This document shows, in pieces, positions 43,021 to 57,256 of a DNA stretch of 64,000 bases. Position 1 is the first letter of the stretch. Every line of letters begins with the position of its first letter. The position numbers and the translations under genes are program-made. The stretch lies in assembly GCA_963930645.1 (NCBI GenBank), contig OZ005655.1, positions 137,935,456 to 137,999,455 on the forward strand, in the 5' to 3' direction. The notes beneath the pieces are model-generated. The model made no database searches, was not told the origin of the DNA, and saw only the letters and a program-made list of their open reading frames with translations. This DNA comes from Salticus scenicus. Taxonomy: Eukaryota; Arthropoda; Arachnida; Araneae; Salticidae.

Positions 43021-46000
43021 TCTGGGATTACCCAACGATTGTGTATTGAAATAGTCCTAAAATTTGAATAACTATTATTTATGCTAAGAGCACGGATTCT
43101 CCTTCCTTAATTCCAACCCCTTACGTTGGGGACACGTCCACTTCTTGACATCTCTTTGCTCATTTCGTTATGATTTGCTTTTGTTATTGCTTAGCCGTCC
43201 GTCCTGAAAAATGTGTAAAATGTTCGTCACTATTTCATCAGTAAAACAATTTTTACATTTCATTTTTTAATATATCCTCTTAAGGCGGGACATCAGTGAA
43301 CAAAAATGTCGTGTTCGCTCTTCCACGGAAAAAGTCCCGTTTAGCCTTGAACTGTCGTAGGTGCTAGAAAACGATTAGCGCTGACCCCCAAGACATTTGC
43401 TCAGCCTGTGGCTATCAGTGACCAGTATTTATTTATGTTACCTACAAGGAAGTTTGAATTATCTGTAATCTCTCACCTTCATTCTTCCACTGAGTTCTTC
43501 TGAAACATTTTTGAACTTTCGAATATCTAAATTTGTATCCAAAGACACGGAATTTTCTCTTTTCACCTACGAAAGATTAAATATAGTTAGATCGACTGCT
43601 TCGTCTCTTCTTATAAAGTGATTAAAATATTTAAACTGAAACGATATTTTACTGTAGTTGAAACAGTACGTATAATTTATGTAAAAGCAGTTATTTTATT
43701 CATTATAGAATCGTAATACGTAAATCTTGCACCTTTTTTTTTTAATTTTTATTTATTTATTTATTCACGAAATTGAAAATAGTTAAAGTTTATGTATACA
43801 GAACCCGCTGCTTATCAAAATCACATTCGTTCTGAGCAAAAGTGATTTTATTTTGGGTATTTTCTTTCTTTCTTTTTTTTTTTTTTTTTTTTTTTTTTTC
43901 CGGCGACCGTTCATGCACTCAAGAAAAAGGGATTATTTACCTGAATTTGGGAAGAAATTTCAAAAGGCATCAGGTAATGGAACTATTAAACAATATTAAT
44001 TAACTTTTAACAGATAATTATTTGAATGTTTCTTCAAAGTGAGTGAGTTGAACACATCCGAAATTCAGAGGCGTTTTTCTTTGAGAAATATCGTGAATAC
44101 TTTGCTAAGCATTCAAGCTTTTCTTCTAAATTTAAAATCTTTTCATTTAAGCTTTTTGCTTATTTGTTTTATTAGAATAAGAACTAGAAATTGATCTTTT
44201 ATTAATTAAACATTAGAAAAAAACATTACTTGCTAATCAAATTAAATTTGTAATTTATTATTGCGCTTTGAAGAATACGTTCCTTGAAATTGTCACTAAG
44301 ACAAGTGATGGGCGTGCGTAAATACTGTAAATGTGAAATTTTCGACAAAGAGAGATGACGGAGGGATTGCTGTATTTTATCTTCTATTTTATTCAAAAAT
44401 AAAGAATCGCATTGTAAATAAAAATTTATTTAGCATGCATAAATAAGATTTTTGTTGCTGAATAGATTTTTTTTTTTTTTTTTGAGTTTATTAACCAGCG
44501 ATGCTCATTTTATTAAGCGGCGGTTTTAAAATTGTTCTGCATTAATTATAGAATTGCATTAACTTTAGTTCAACCTATATATTGTAGATTAATAACCATG
44601 AACACAAATAATGTGTACATAGTAATAATTGCAGACGTAGTTTTACACAACAAAGCCTGCTGTTGTACTTTGAATGGCCCATACCATTTTCTGAAGACAG
44701 ACTGCTAGTTTTTGTATGTATGTATGCAGCGACCCATCATTATTTCAACACACTGTGCAAGTTTTCTTCGACTAGAATAGACACTGTTCAATATCAAAAC
44801 ATTAACTTATTGGGAGAACATAAAACTTAAAAAATAAATAAAATAGAAAATGCAGAAAACAGTGAAGATGGGAATCACGTAGAAAATGTCTTCATCCTGC
44901 AGTGGCTTTATAAAGGCTGACACACACACACGCACACACATATGATATATATATCGTAATAAAATTTAACCTTAGAATTTAGCAATTAATAGATTCAAAA
45001 TAATACCAACACAACAAAAATAGAACTGATTTTAACTTATAGGTAAGACTGACACCAAAAATGTTGCACATACACACAAACACACACACACACATAAGTA
45101 TATATATACATCTTACAGAGATGCAAGTTTCCTGATGAGTGATCATTTCTGGTTTTCAGCATTTAAAATTCTATTTTTCATTTCATGAATTCTCTTTTAT
45201 TTTAACAGATCCTTTTGGCTAATTTATCTCTTTCCATTTATATTATTTGATGAATGTTTCTATTGGATTTACGGATTATGCAAATTATCTCATCGTTAGG
45301 CTTTTGTGTTATGTGTGTCATTTCTCTTCTGCGTAAGTACTTTAGCACGTTTTTACTACTCAGTGTACTTAAATTATCATCGTGACAATAATATTATTCG
45401 AAATACATCTCATTTAAAATTTCATATGTTGGTATTTTCATCTATCTTTCATTTGCTGAGTATTGTAAAGGAATTAAATTATTCAAATTATATATATATA
45501 TGTATATATAATTTTTTTTTTCTGTTTCATCTTATTCAATGTTTCTTGTTTTCATCTATTCAATGTTTGAAAAGGTTTTCAATATATATATATAGTACCC
45601 ACTGAAATTGCCCAAAGCCTTGTTTTGGTGTTACATTCCAGTAGCGTCTTTCCATTCCCGAATCTATTATATAACGTCCGAGTTCGCATTGCCATCAGCA
45701 GTTAGAAATTTCGCTTCCAGCATCTCGCCTTTCTGCTTCTTTCCCGGATACATTTTGTCTTGTATATTTCCTTCCAAGTGAAGTAAAAAATAAACAGTTA
45801 AATAATGTTTTTAAAAAAATTATGATAATGCATACAGTATTCTCTTGAAATAATTATTATTATTTTGTCCCTGAAATAGAAGTATAGGTTAAACACTCAT
45901 CAAATTATATTTGAATTTTGCGATGATGACCTATAACATACCTATAAAGTTTTAGCTCAATCGAATAAGGTGTTTAGACGCTGTTGCACTTTAAATATTT

Positions 46001-46035
46001 TGACTCCATAGGCTGTAGTTATAAAGAATTTTTAT
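43021..46035. other. Stretch without a recognised gene
   Basis: No domain or exon structure was recognised. It contains T-runs near 43877-43900 and 44468-44483, CA/GT tracts near 44920-44940 and 45072-45100, short (TA)n tracts and one 99-codon AT-biased frame at 45306-45605 that is rich in Phe, Tyr and Ile because of the T-runs. This is one of the longer stretches with no clear repeat relation to the rest of the window. Confidence 0.5.
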
Positions 46036-47000
46036 GTGTGTGTAAAATAAAAAACTTCAGGCTATTGTTAAATTAAAAAAAAATATTCACTCGCATTACT
46101 CCTTGAAAGTTATCAAGCAGCTTTTGGAGTAGCAACCTGATATGAACTTCAAAATATACATAAGAATTATCTGCAATTATTTTGTTTTTAATTTACGCTG
46201 ACAAGAAGCATACGCAAAAATCAACCGTTAAAATCTTGACTATAATGTGGAACCTCAAAAAGTGTAATAATATCAAAAACCCAACAATAAAATTTTTATT
46301 TAAATGCATTTCGTTTATTGTATGAGTATGAGAAATTAATTTTCATTCCTGATAAATTTTTCTGGACATGATAAAATATTATATTAAAGCATTTCCATCA
46401 GTTACATTCAATAAAAAAGTGTTTTTGCTCATTTATTAGTATCCCTGTATATTTACTAAAAGATATGTATACACCGTATTGTGTATTGAAATATAGTCTT
46501 ACTTTAATAATACACAGCGCTACCTGAAATACATTTCCCTCAGTTTTTAAGTATAGTCCCACTGTATTCGGATAACCCTGTAAACAAATGGTGAATGATT
46601 TTCACACCAAATTCTATACGAAATATATTTTTATGTATATAAAAATATTCATTTCACTTGGTTTAGTGCTACCTATAGATGTTATACTGTACTAACTTGC
46701 AATTTCGCCCATAGATGCAATTTTGCAAGTAATGTTTTTGAATTCTCTTGGACATCCCTGTACACGAAGCATTTGCTTGATACCAACGAAAGGTTTAGTG
46801 TAGCATCTTTATATGACGCAGAGCAGATTTAGAATACCAAACTTGGACTTCCTGCATGCTACTATTTGTTCTTGAGATATGCACATAACAGACAGACAAG
46901 CAGACACACAACCACTAGGAACATGTTTTAGGATTCAGGTCATCTCACAACATGTAAATATAACAAAAAATTAGTATCGAAAAACTGCCCTTTCGGTCTT
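46036..47000 (+). repeat. 'CCCTGTA' repeat family, copy 2
   Basis: Words CTGCAATTATTTTGTTTTTA, AGCATTTCCATCAGTTACAT, AGTATCCCTGTATATTTACT, GATAACCCTGTAAAC and GGACATCCCTGTACACG occur in the order of copy 1 and the third copy at 52.3 kb. It ends CAGACAGACAAGCAGACACA, TTCAGGTCATCTCACAACAT and a GAGAGAAAGG word, as do the other copies (for example 53271-53370). Confidence 0.65.
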
Positions 47001-48202
47001 TTCGGTGAGAGAAAGGGGAAAATGCTACCAGTTGTACACTCATCGAAATCTATGTAACTCCTGTGTCCCGATGTTCTATTATTGTAGCATACCTACCGTC
47101 TTTCAGCTCAAACAAAACCTTTAGACATTATAGTGTTCAGACACACACACACACATATGAACCAATGCGAAAAAAAAAAGAAGAAGAAGAAGAAAAATTA
47201 ACTCAATTATTATTATTATAGGTCCCCCCCCCCCCATAATTATAATACTTATAGCTTACTATAATGTAGAACACTTTGTTGAGGGCACTTGTACCTCTCC
47301 TCTTACGTTAGACTAGCAAGTCCGTGCGAATTTTTCGCACTTTATTTCTTTGTAACCTTAAAAATTTTAAATTATTATTATTATTTAATTTTAAAGCCAT
47401 AAAAACGTTATGTTTACATATGCAAGAGCAAATTTATTATTTAACTTTTTCTTTTTTTTTCACGTGAAAGCATATTTTATTTTTTCATAGATATAGTAAT
47501 AAGACATAGATTGATCATCGAGGGTGAAAAAGTTATTCCTTTTCATTTGGGAAAAGTCGGCCATTTTACTTTCTTATGGATATATTTCCTCGAGTTAATA
47601 TACACGGAAATACACACAGATAATTTAGCTAATAAAATTTATGAATAATTTATTTACTAAAAGAGAATAAATAACTCTAGATACCCATTTTTCATTTATT
47701 ATTATTATTAACTATGCTCTAGTATACTCATATCTGCACAAAACTGACTTTCTTTTGGCATTTATTATTATACTTCTTTGGGATAAAAATCGTCTGCATT
47801 CATCATGGAAAATAATTTAAATAAATTATAATTAATAAATAATTTGTATTGCGTAAATTTGTATAAGATTATATATAGAAGAATGTCTTGTGGTGGCCAC
47901 AACATATTAGTTAATATATTAAAACTTCCGCGGCTGCTAACTACATTTAAAAGAATTTTGAAAATTTCATATTACTTACTAATTTAAAATCTTAAAATTT
48001 AAAGAGAGTATTTCATCAAATATAAAGACAGTAATTGTTTCATAATAATAACAAAGCAACTGATTACAAAAATGATATTTTTCATAAATTACTTGAATAT
48101 AACTTATTTATGAAAACTTATCCCGTTACTTTCATGTATTTATTACAACACTTAAAAGCCGTGCAATATTTCGGCATTTTAAAAATTCATTAACATTCTA
48201 CT
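47001..48202. other. Low-complexity stretch with a repeat end
   Basis: It contains (CA)n near 47143-47155, AAGAAGAAG near 47176-47193, a C-run near 47224-47235 and, at 47868-47905, TATATAGAAGAATGTCTTGT followed by GGTGGCCACAACA, the end motif of the tandem-repeat element seen at 38653-38690. No gene recognised. Confidence 0.5.
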
Positions 48203-48885
48203 CTATTACTATTTCCGAGTTTTATCAACGAGATAAATAAAGTAGAGTGCTAAATGGTAACCCTTGAGAAGGTCCGAGATGAGTCATGTGACATGCTCTC
48301 CTTGCACCTGCATATTCGGTGGTTCCCTTGGTAACAGCTTATTTTCAGTAAATTTCTATGGCAACGGTTTGGAGATTGTTCTTCGCATAAGCCATAACTG
48401 CCAATGTTTTTGTTTACTTACGTAGTTTAATATTCTTTTGTTCTAAACCATTTTGATTTTGATTTTACTTCATTTTTATTTCGTGTAGTTGAACTTGAAC
48501 CGACAAAATGCTTAAAAGTAGTTGAAAAATTATTATTTGTTGTTAAATTTAGCTCTTTAAAAGTTTAAATTTTCTTTTATAAACACTTTTAAACTTTGTT
48601 GGGAAACGATGAAAAAAAAGGTATTTTATTATTTATTAAAGTGTGAAATATGTGTAAAATTATTTTAAAAACAATTTATTTCGGTCATAGGACTGTCATG
48701 TTATCTAATAATAATGATAATTTGTCGAACTGATATTTTAAAAGCCAAAATAGCGGTTAAGGGCCAAACACAGCAACCTATTGGAGCATGTCACGTGATT
48801 CATCTTGAGCCACGGAAAGCTAATCCTTCATCCATTGAATCAGCACTCTAATATATATATCTCGTTGAGTTTTATACTCCCTATT
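48203..48885. mobile_element. Old element with ~100 bp diverged inverted ends
   Basis: The left side GAGTTTTATCAACGAGATAA then AGTAGAGTGCTAAATGG and GATGAGTCATGTGACATGCT pairs with the right side, read in reverse: GAGTATAAAACTCAACGAGA then TTAGAGTGCTGATTCAATGG and GATGAATCACGTGACATGCT. Divergence is high, so it is old; exact ends and any duplication are unclear. The inner ends carry TGAGTCA and CACGTG words like those of the 2.4-7 kb palindrome. No coding capacity. Confidence 0.6.
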
Positions 48886-49013
48886 GTCTGATGCCAAAAT
48901 TTTTTCGGCATAAAAAATCTTTGCACGATAACATGGGGATGATAGATCTATATAAAATACTGTATCTATGCATTTTATGCTGGGGGTAAAAATAATAATT
49001 CGTATTTTTTTTT

Positions 49014-49053
<40 letters not shown>

Positions 49054-49071
49054 ATATATTTTTATTATTAT

Positions 49072-49102
<31 letters not shown>

Positions 49103-50407
49103 GGCAATAATTAAAAATTTATACGTTTATTTTTAAACTTTACCAAGTCATTATTTTCATATTTTAAATAATTTCAAAAAATCTAGTCAAAATATCGTTA
49201 CAAATAAGGTACCAAATGAAAGTATCATTTTTTTCTGAATCCGTCGGTTTAATCATCATATCGATCGGACAATTAGATTTTTTAAAATTAACTAAAGTAT
49301 GAAAACCTGGTAGCAACTTGCGTCAATACACAGACAAACAGACTCAAAAATTTCTTATCCATTTTTTAGAGAGAGATAATAAGCCAGAGGGTTTTTGGAA
49401 TATAGTATTAAAAAAAAAAAAGTCTCCCCCCCCCCCCCCAACAGATTTTGAAAAAAGTTAAGATTTGGGTATAAATACTAATTATGGGTTACAGTCTAAC
49501 AATCTATAAATTAGGTTGAAAGTTAGAAATTAAAATATATAAATATATTAAAATGAATTTTTTTTTTTTTTAATGTATTCTTATTTTAAAATTTGCGAAT
49601 TTACAGTGATCAAATTTTCAATTTGTGTTTCATAAATCACGTAGCTTTTGGATTGAAAAACATATTAGCTTTTCTTAAAGAAAAAAGAAAGAAATGAAAT
49701 GAAATGGGAAAAAGAAAGAGAAGAAATGAAATGGGGGAAAAAAAGGTTTCTGCACAAATAAAAAAATTGGCTAAAGACTGTAATTATGAATTCGCAGTCC
49801 AAAAATGTCAAGATTCAGTTGAAAATTAAAGATTTTTATAGAAAAGTAATATTTAGCTGAGTTCAAGGCCACCCATGCGCTGACATTTATAGTATCTGAA
49901 TTTCTGAATTAGCGTTAAATTTAAGTAACATGCAATTACACAGGGAAAAAAAAAATACTTGGCACAAAAAAAAAAAAAAAAACGGGGGGGGGGGAGGGAA
50001 GAAAGAAGAAAAAATAGGTTGAAAGAATCAATAATAACTTGAAATATTGAAAAACAAAAAATAACACACAAGTTCCTTGTACCTTTATATCGGTAGTTTT
50101 CAAAACAGGTAACAAACACATTCAAACACATCTCCCTTCCCTCCACGTAATTAACGAAAAGGGAAGGTCGAAAAACTCACACTAAAGTGGGGAAAGACCA
50201 CCTGTGAAGTGATTGATTACTGGTCTTGGAGTACGAAGATTCAACCTTAAAATAAAATGTCTGTTTTATTATTAAAATATTTCTTTTTCATTATAATAAA
50301 AATTCAATATTTTTAAATCAATGCACAGATAAAAAATTGAATTTATTAGTCGCTTGATTAAAATTTCTAATATCTCAAACAGAACTGAGTAAATTTCAGT
50401 TTCAAAA
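48886..50407. other. Low-complexity stretch and Helitron debris
   Basis: It holds a (TA)n tract at about 49018-49050, T-runs to 49102, a C-run near 49427-49439 and a GTTACAAATAAGGTACCAAA to AAAATTAACTAAAGTATG block (49197-49308) that matches the Helitron interior at 59352-59455. The frames at 49853-50146 and 49936-50121 are AT/poly-Phe artefacts. Confidence 0.55.
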
Positions 50408-50725
50408 GTTAAAGAATTATTTTTTGCGATAATAAATCACAGCATCATTGTCAAGTACTAGTGCTGTGGTAATGGTGCTGTGGTAATTGACAAAAATAAA
50501 AATGTGAAAATGCGAGCATTGTGATTTCTTCAAACCTTCTTTCGTCCTTTTTGCGCTTTTGATCACAATGTTATTGAATGTCTCCTATAGACGAATTAAA
50601 ATGGGGAGGAGCCTATACGCCCTCATTATTAAAGAGGCACTTCTGACCGAAAAAAGAATCAAAGTAACTTTCTTTGCGTAGATTTTGTAGAATTAGCAGG
50701 GAGTAGTAAATCTTATTTCCGGGAA

Positions 50726-53038
50726 GCGTATCTCCGAAATGTTGGCGCACGCAGAACAAATTCACAATTTTTCGCCAGAGAATGCGATTTTCGCCAAATC
50801 TGGAAGTGCAAAGAGAAACTTCAATCCGCTTAACCTGTATAAATAAACATCCGGCGTTTTTCTTTCTTTCTTTTTTTTTCTATTATTATTTTTTTTTCTT
50901 CTGATGATTAATGTAGGATTTAAATCGCAAAACAAAACATATCTTGAAATTAAGAAATAGTTTTCCGAATAGAGAAGTAGATAATAATAATGGTAATATA
51001 TTAGCATTGAGATCCGATTTCATGTATAAGGCCAAAAAGTTTGTAAAAATTGTTCAAACAAATTACAAGTTCTTAGTAAAATGCATGAAGAATGTTCATA
51101 AGTCCAAATCAGTAGAACGCCATTTTGCATTTCAACTATTTTTATTATCATTTTGTATTTAAATTTTTAAAATGTACGACTTTATAAAATATTTCTCTTA
51201 CGATGCAGTGCTTGAATTTTCATAAATTATCACCTTATATTTATCTATTATGTATTTTTAAAGAACATCTTAATCATAATAAAATAGATATTTCGTGTTA
51301 AATTTTATGGTTGAAATTCATAAAATTTTCTACGTATAATTTCCTCCTCGGACATGTCCATTTCTCATTCTTTACCCCCCCCCCCCCCAACCCCAACATA
51401 CAAAGTTATAAAATAAAACGTTAAACATTTTATTATTGCTATTCTATTTGTTTTTCAGTAATCATAAACAATCTAACTTAATATGTTATACAAATCAAAG
51501 TAATAATGATGCGCATAACCATTCTCATCCTATATTTATTGTTACTAATTTATATTGAGAGCGAAATGTATTCATATTAAAAGAAATGAGTATGATAGAA
51601 CACTCAACACAGTCGCAGACTGAAATGCCACACCTCATAGGCTACCCTCTATCCGATTCGATACATTTGACTTATCGTAATTAAATGACTAATTTTATTA
51701 GGATTGTTTTCGTACATTAATTTCCAACACAACTGATCCTCATATTGCAAGTTCGTGGGAAGTATTGGCCTAATTTGTCAAATGAAGGAAACACAATTTT
51801 TAATTACTAAAGTTTCAAATTAAAATGTTCATATTTAATGAAGTGTATTAAAAAATATATTTAAAATATTAGTCTGACATGTTTACGACAAAATATTGGC
51901 ATAATGGACGTTTAAACGAAATTTTGCTCTATTTTACCATGTTAAAAAGAAAAGTAAATTTTGAATAACATGCGAAGTTTACAACTTACATTGTTCCAAA
52001 GCAATATTGTCCTTATCAATAACATAAGTGATATTAAAAAACTGATGCACCCATTTTACAAACTCAATATCTATAATACACACAGACAAGTCACATAAAC
52101 TAACCACTAAAAACATAATTTTTGGATTCAGGAAACCTCAAAACATATAAATGTAACAAAAATTTAATTTCGAAAACTTGATCCGAAAACTATACTTTCG
52201 CGACCTTTTACGGATAAGATAAAGTAAATTAGAATAAGAGAATAATTTTAAATTAATTAAACTTTAATTGCATTTATTACATTGATTCTTATTTATAAAA
52301 AGAAATGCTTTCATTTAATTTGGGGTAGCCCTGTATATTTACTATATATTTTACAAACACAATATAGTGTACTAATTTAGCACAGAATTTAAAACACATA
52401 GCACGACATGAAATGACCTTTCAGCAATACCATTGTATGAATATATCTGAATTCTTTTGTGGGGTTCTGTGTAAACTTCTAATAAAGGATACGTTCTACA
52501 TTGTATACGAAACATTCTTTCATGCACATAAAATATAAGTTCAATTTATTTTATTTTGTTTCATCCAAAAATATTAAATTGTATTTACCAGAAAATTCAC
52601 ACATAGACTTAATGAATTTGAATTCTTTTCTTAGTCACTGTACACGAATTACTTAATAGTATTTCATCCGAGTCCCAATATCTATTCTTGAGGTATGGTG
52701 ATAACAAACACACAGACACATTCAGGCAACCGCTAAAAACCTAATTTTTTTTTTCAGGATATTTAAGCAAATGTAGCAAAAACTCAATTTCGAAAATCTG
52801 AATCAAAAATAAAACTTTTCTTGCAATATATGGGTAAAATAAACTAAATAATGATCATAATAATGACAATCTGGTGTGTCACCCACACGACTTTCTTTTA
52901 TACCCTGCATTTTAATATTATAATGACAGATTGCACATTAAATCTTAAGATTAATAGCGTAAGAATGTAAAGTTTAATGTACTTTTCAAATAATCTAAAA
53001 TAGGTTTAGAAACAATTTTATTTGACGAAGAGAAAGTA

Positions 53039-53078
<40 letters not shown>

Positions 53079-53726
53079 CAGAATAAAATAAAATAAATGT
53101 ATTTCAAGGATAATTTTAAAAGCTTTAAAATCATAATATTACAAATATACTTCTTCATTAATCTTGATAAAATAAATTTAAAGGGTTTTCTAATAAATTT
53201 TGGTATTAAATTATATTATCTAAAAATAACGATACAAAGACTCCATTGACACATTTTTAACAATTATGATTCAGGGAGCCTCAAAACGTGTATATATAAC
53301 AAAAATTCAATTTCGAAAATTTGACCCCCAAAACAATACTTTCTCTACCATATATGTTGGTAAGAGAAAGTAAAATAAATAAATAAATAAATAAATGTAT
53401 TTCAAGAACAATTTTAAAAGGTTTAAAATTAGAATATTACAATTTTATTTCTTCATTAATCTTGCTAAATTAAATTTAAAGGGTGGAGGATTTCTAATAA
53501 ATTTTTGCATTAAATATATTATTTAAGAATTACGATACTAAAACTCCATTGGCACATTTTTAATAGTTTATTCTCGCGGGGAAAAAAAAAAAAAAAGATT
53601 GCTCGAATCCTTAACGAATCGTGAATGAAGTAGAAAGAAGGGTTGCTTTGCGGCAGAGAGTGTTTTCGCGCGAGCTACAAAAATTCGCCAGGTTCGCCTG
53701 TATGCGCCAACATTTCGGAGATACGC
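50726..53726. mobile_element. 3,001 bp DNA transposon, 24 bp TIRs, 9 bp TSD, B only
   Basis: The first 24 bases, GCGTATCTCCGAAATGTTGG then CGCA, are the exact reverse complement of the last 24. TTCCGGGAA occurs on both sides (50717-50725, 53727-53735), and copy A has a single TTCCGGGAA with continuous flanks (33428-33436), so insertion and duplication length are certain. Nine-base duplications point to the Mutator-like group, but that assignment is tentative since no transposase is recognised. The interior carries a 'CCCTGTA' family copy (52320-53010), a ~330 bp direct repeat (about 53085-53160 and 53385-53460, with ATGTATTTCAAG(G/A)A), an (AAT)n tract at 53041-53078 and a C-run near 51376-51389. 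The subterminal 100 bp on both sides contain GGCG and CGCC words (TTCGCCAGAGAATGCG, TTCGCCAGG) that could be transposase-binding sites. Confidence 0.93.
52320..53010 (+). repeat. 'CCCTGTA' repeat family, copy 3, carried inside the 3 kb element
   Basis: GGGGTAGCCCTGTATATTTA, GTCACTGTACACGAATTAC, TTCTTGAGGTATGGTGATAA and CTGGTGTGTCACCCACACGA appear in the family order. Its presence here means the family travels as cargo of the 3 kb element or is a frequent insertion target. Confidence 0.6.
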
Positions 53727-55430
53727 TTCCGGGAATCTGGAACTTTTGACCTATTTTTCAGGACCTCTATACCCACATCAATTTTGAGCGAATTTAATTA
53801 TTATTATTATTCCTTTTTTTTTTTTATCTTTTTGATTTTTTAGAAATATATGTAAACCGTAATCTCTCAAAAAATTTCCTCAAGTTTTTTTAAATATATT
53901 AATTTTCTGTCAACTTTCGTTTTCGTACCTTTTAAAATTTGCTGTAATTTTCTCTCTTATTACTTTTTAAACGCACATGAGGGGAGTGGCGGGGATTATA
54001 CGATACCTGATATTCCAAAAATAAATAAATAAATTTCTGAAAAGCATGAACTGATTTAATTGTTATGAATTTTCTGAATGTGGAAACGAAATATAAAAAT
54101 ATGTGCTAGTTAAGGAGTTATAATGCATACATTATTTCCTCATAAAATAATCTCATTTGCTTCCGGCAATGATAAATAGAAAATCTTTTAAAAAGAATTT
54201 GTATTTAGTACTGGTTATGAGTGATTATTTCATGATTTTCGTTTCTAATTATAGAAAACGTTTTTCCCTTGAATGTAATGTTAGTAAGCTATCCAAGTGT
54301 ACATCAGCTGATGCTGATATTGTAATTCGCATCCAAATAATTTAAATGCTATAATACACATAATTTAAATGCTATAAATACTGTCTACGAATGATGTTAT
54401 AGGTTGGGTTGATAAACGTCGACATAAAAGTGTACAGGGAGATGTTGACGATAGTCTGCAAATACATCCCAAAGGATAGCTGGAAGTATACTTTTATCCA
54501 AACAAATTTCATCCTTCGGGGAGGCAAAGGCTTCCCTGATTTGGTGAGCTCCTAGAGGTGTTAACTTTACGAAACATGGTGAATCTTAAGACACGACGGA
54601 TTGAAAAGGCACCAACTATCGTAATTGTTTGTGTCCGTCTTTTGCAAAGGGCAAAAGTGAAAAAAAAAAAAAAAATCTATGTAATTTTTAATTAATAGCA
54701 AAGCGTCACTGAAAATTTGATATCATTATTTTTAAGACCCGTATTTCTAATTTTTATAGCTATAAAGTACAGTGCTGCGTCACAAACTTTTAACCCGTTA
54801 AGGGTTTTTTTGTATTGATATCATTACTTTTTAGGGGTTAATGATTAAAATGTAAAATTAAAGGAGAATGGCAATGAGTTTATAACCCTGTATAAAAAAG
54901 TGCAGTTTCATAGGTCACACCATATTACATTTTACCTCGAGCAAAATAACAAACTAAATGAAATTTTAAAATTGTATGAAAAGTGATAAATAAAAAACTT
55001 AAAGAATATTTCTTATATGACGGAAGCACGCAACATTACAAAGGAATAATATAGTATATTTTTAAAATGATAAACAATTTCTACAAATACGAAAAAAAAA
55101 AACCTGGACGATAGGTCTAATATATCGTATCATATTATATATCGTATTTATCGAAATATAACTCAATACTTATTTCGCTATGCATGAGCAGCCCCCGAAA
55201 AACAAAAACATTAAATTCATTTTTTTACTTATTTTTATTTCATATTATTTCACGCACACTTTTTATTTCCTAATTCAAACTTATTTAAAAAAAACTTTTT
55301 CGTTATCGCTTGTAACGATACTGATTATTATTAATTTTCTTTTCTTTTTCTTTCAATAATAATAATAATAAAAAAAGATTTTGATGAAATTCTGGCAAAA
55401 GCAGAATTTAGTTTATGACGGAGAACTATT

Positions 55431-55467
<37 letters not shown>

Positions 55468-56826
55468 CAAAATATAACATCGCTTTCAAATTATTCAATT
55501 ATATTTTCGATAAATTTTAGATTTCGACAAATGTCCAACTATCGAAATCGACAACGCAAAAATCCCAGATTGAGACTAATAGGCCCTCAATCCTAAAAAA
55601 AAAAAAATATATTCCTAATAACCATTAAATTGCAGCTTGTATTTAACTTAAATTTAAAAAAGTTATTATTAAGCACGTGTTAGTAATAACTGATAGTTAT
55701 TATTCTAACTCTTTACGATTGTTTCTCATAGTAAAAAGATATATATTTTTTTTTTTTTTAAACATTTTCTAATATAATTTAAAAATAACTTATGTTCGTT
55801 TATCTATCTGTAAAAGCTCCAGGGATCATGAATATGCTAAGAAAGAAAATGATTGAATTTATTGAAATGCACTACAATGTGTTCGTATGAAAACATTAAA
55901 TGTAGTTTTTATACTTTTTGCCAGGGAGCATTTATAAAAATTTGGACACATTGCGTCAAGGGAGTAATTGTTTAAAGCACTTTCAATAGTGATGAAATTG
56001 ATACATATTATTTAATTTAACTTTCGCTTCTACCTCCAATGAAACAATGGCATAATTCATAATATATTTCATAGCTATATAAAGGAATGTGCAAAAGGCT
56101 AAATTACTGTCTATAGGAGGCGAGTGTTAGAATTGAATTTTTTATTGCGTTATGTGCATACTTGCCAACAACGTATTTAATATTCTGTAATTTTGTTAGT
56201 CCCGCCCTTCTTTTCACACCAGTAAATTTGTAGAGATATATTCTCTAAATGCACATGCGATTAAATAAGAAGAAAAATACTCAAAAAAACAATATTGGTG
56301 TAAAAAAAGGTGGAGCTATCAATACTACGAAATATTAATTAGGATGTTGGCAATCATGGTTATGTGTTTCTAGCCAAATCGCATTTTAAAAGCATAATGG
56401 ATACAAAATCAATATTTCTTATGCAGGGTTACACACAAAAAAAAAAAAAATCTATATTTATTAAAAAGCGCCGCACAAAAGGATTTGAATACATTGTTAT
56501 GCCGAATTTAATAAATCATTTTATATAATAATATTTTATATTATAAAAAAAGATATTTTTTGAATTTCATTTTTAATGATATACATTATTCTTATGTATG
56601 GTAGTCCAAAATATTTTGTGTGCAATAAAACCTTGAAGCGATTATTTCTTTAAATCCTTATCTGTGCTGTTAAAATTTTATGAGAACACATGTAGGAATT
56701 TTTATTGTTGTCAAAAAACGCCAAAGTTAACATAAGTACAAGTTAACAAATTTACTTTTAATTTCCTTTTACAAATGAATATTTCTTGGTTTTTTATTTT
56801 TATTTATTTATTTTTTATGTTAGAAA

Positions 56827-57256
56827 CAGGGCCTGATTATCCAAAAGGCTCAGGAAGCACAAGCTTCCCCTCTAAAATTTAAGAGGGGCCCCATAAGGAT
56901 TAAAAACATGGTCTTGAATTTTTTGTTTCATATTTTCACACTGAGATGAATTTTTTCTGAGAAAGGTTACCTAAAACAAGACAAAACCCTCACTATTTCG
57001 AGAAAAATCTATTATTTAACCTCAGCAATCTGAATGTTCTTAATTAAAAAGTTTGTATGATTTTAATGTTCTTTGTAGAAACCACCCAGATGTATGAAAA
57101 AAAAAAATAATAGTAATAAACACGCACTATTTTTTGGTCTATAGCATTTTTATATTACAATATGTAACAGGAAAACAAGATTTTCCGAAATGGAAGGGGG
57201 CCCCGAAATGATGCTGAGCTACCTCTAGCTTCAAATCGTAATCGGGCCCTGCCCTG
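56827..57256. mobile_element. hAT-like element, 430 bp, copy B
   Basis: It is the orthologous copy of 36591-37021, with CAGGGCCTGATTATCC at the left end and GTTAGAAA duplicated at 56819-56826 and 57257-57264. The left terminus is CAGGG here against CAAGG in copy A, so copy B keeps the likely ancestral end. Confidence 0.87.
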
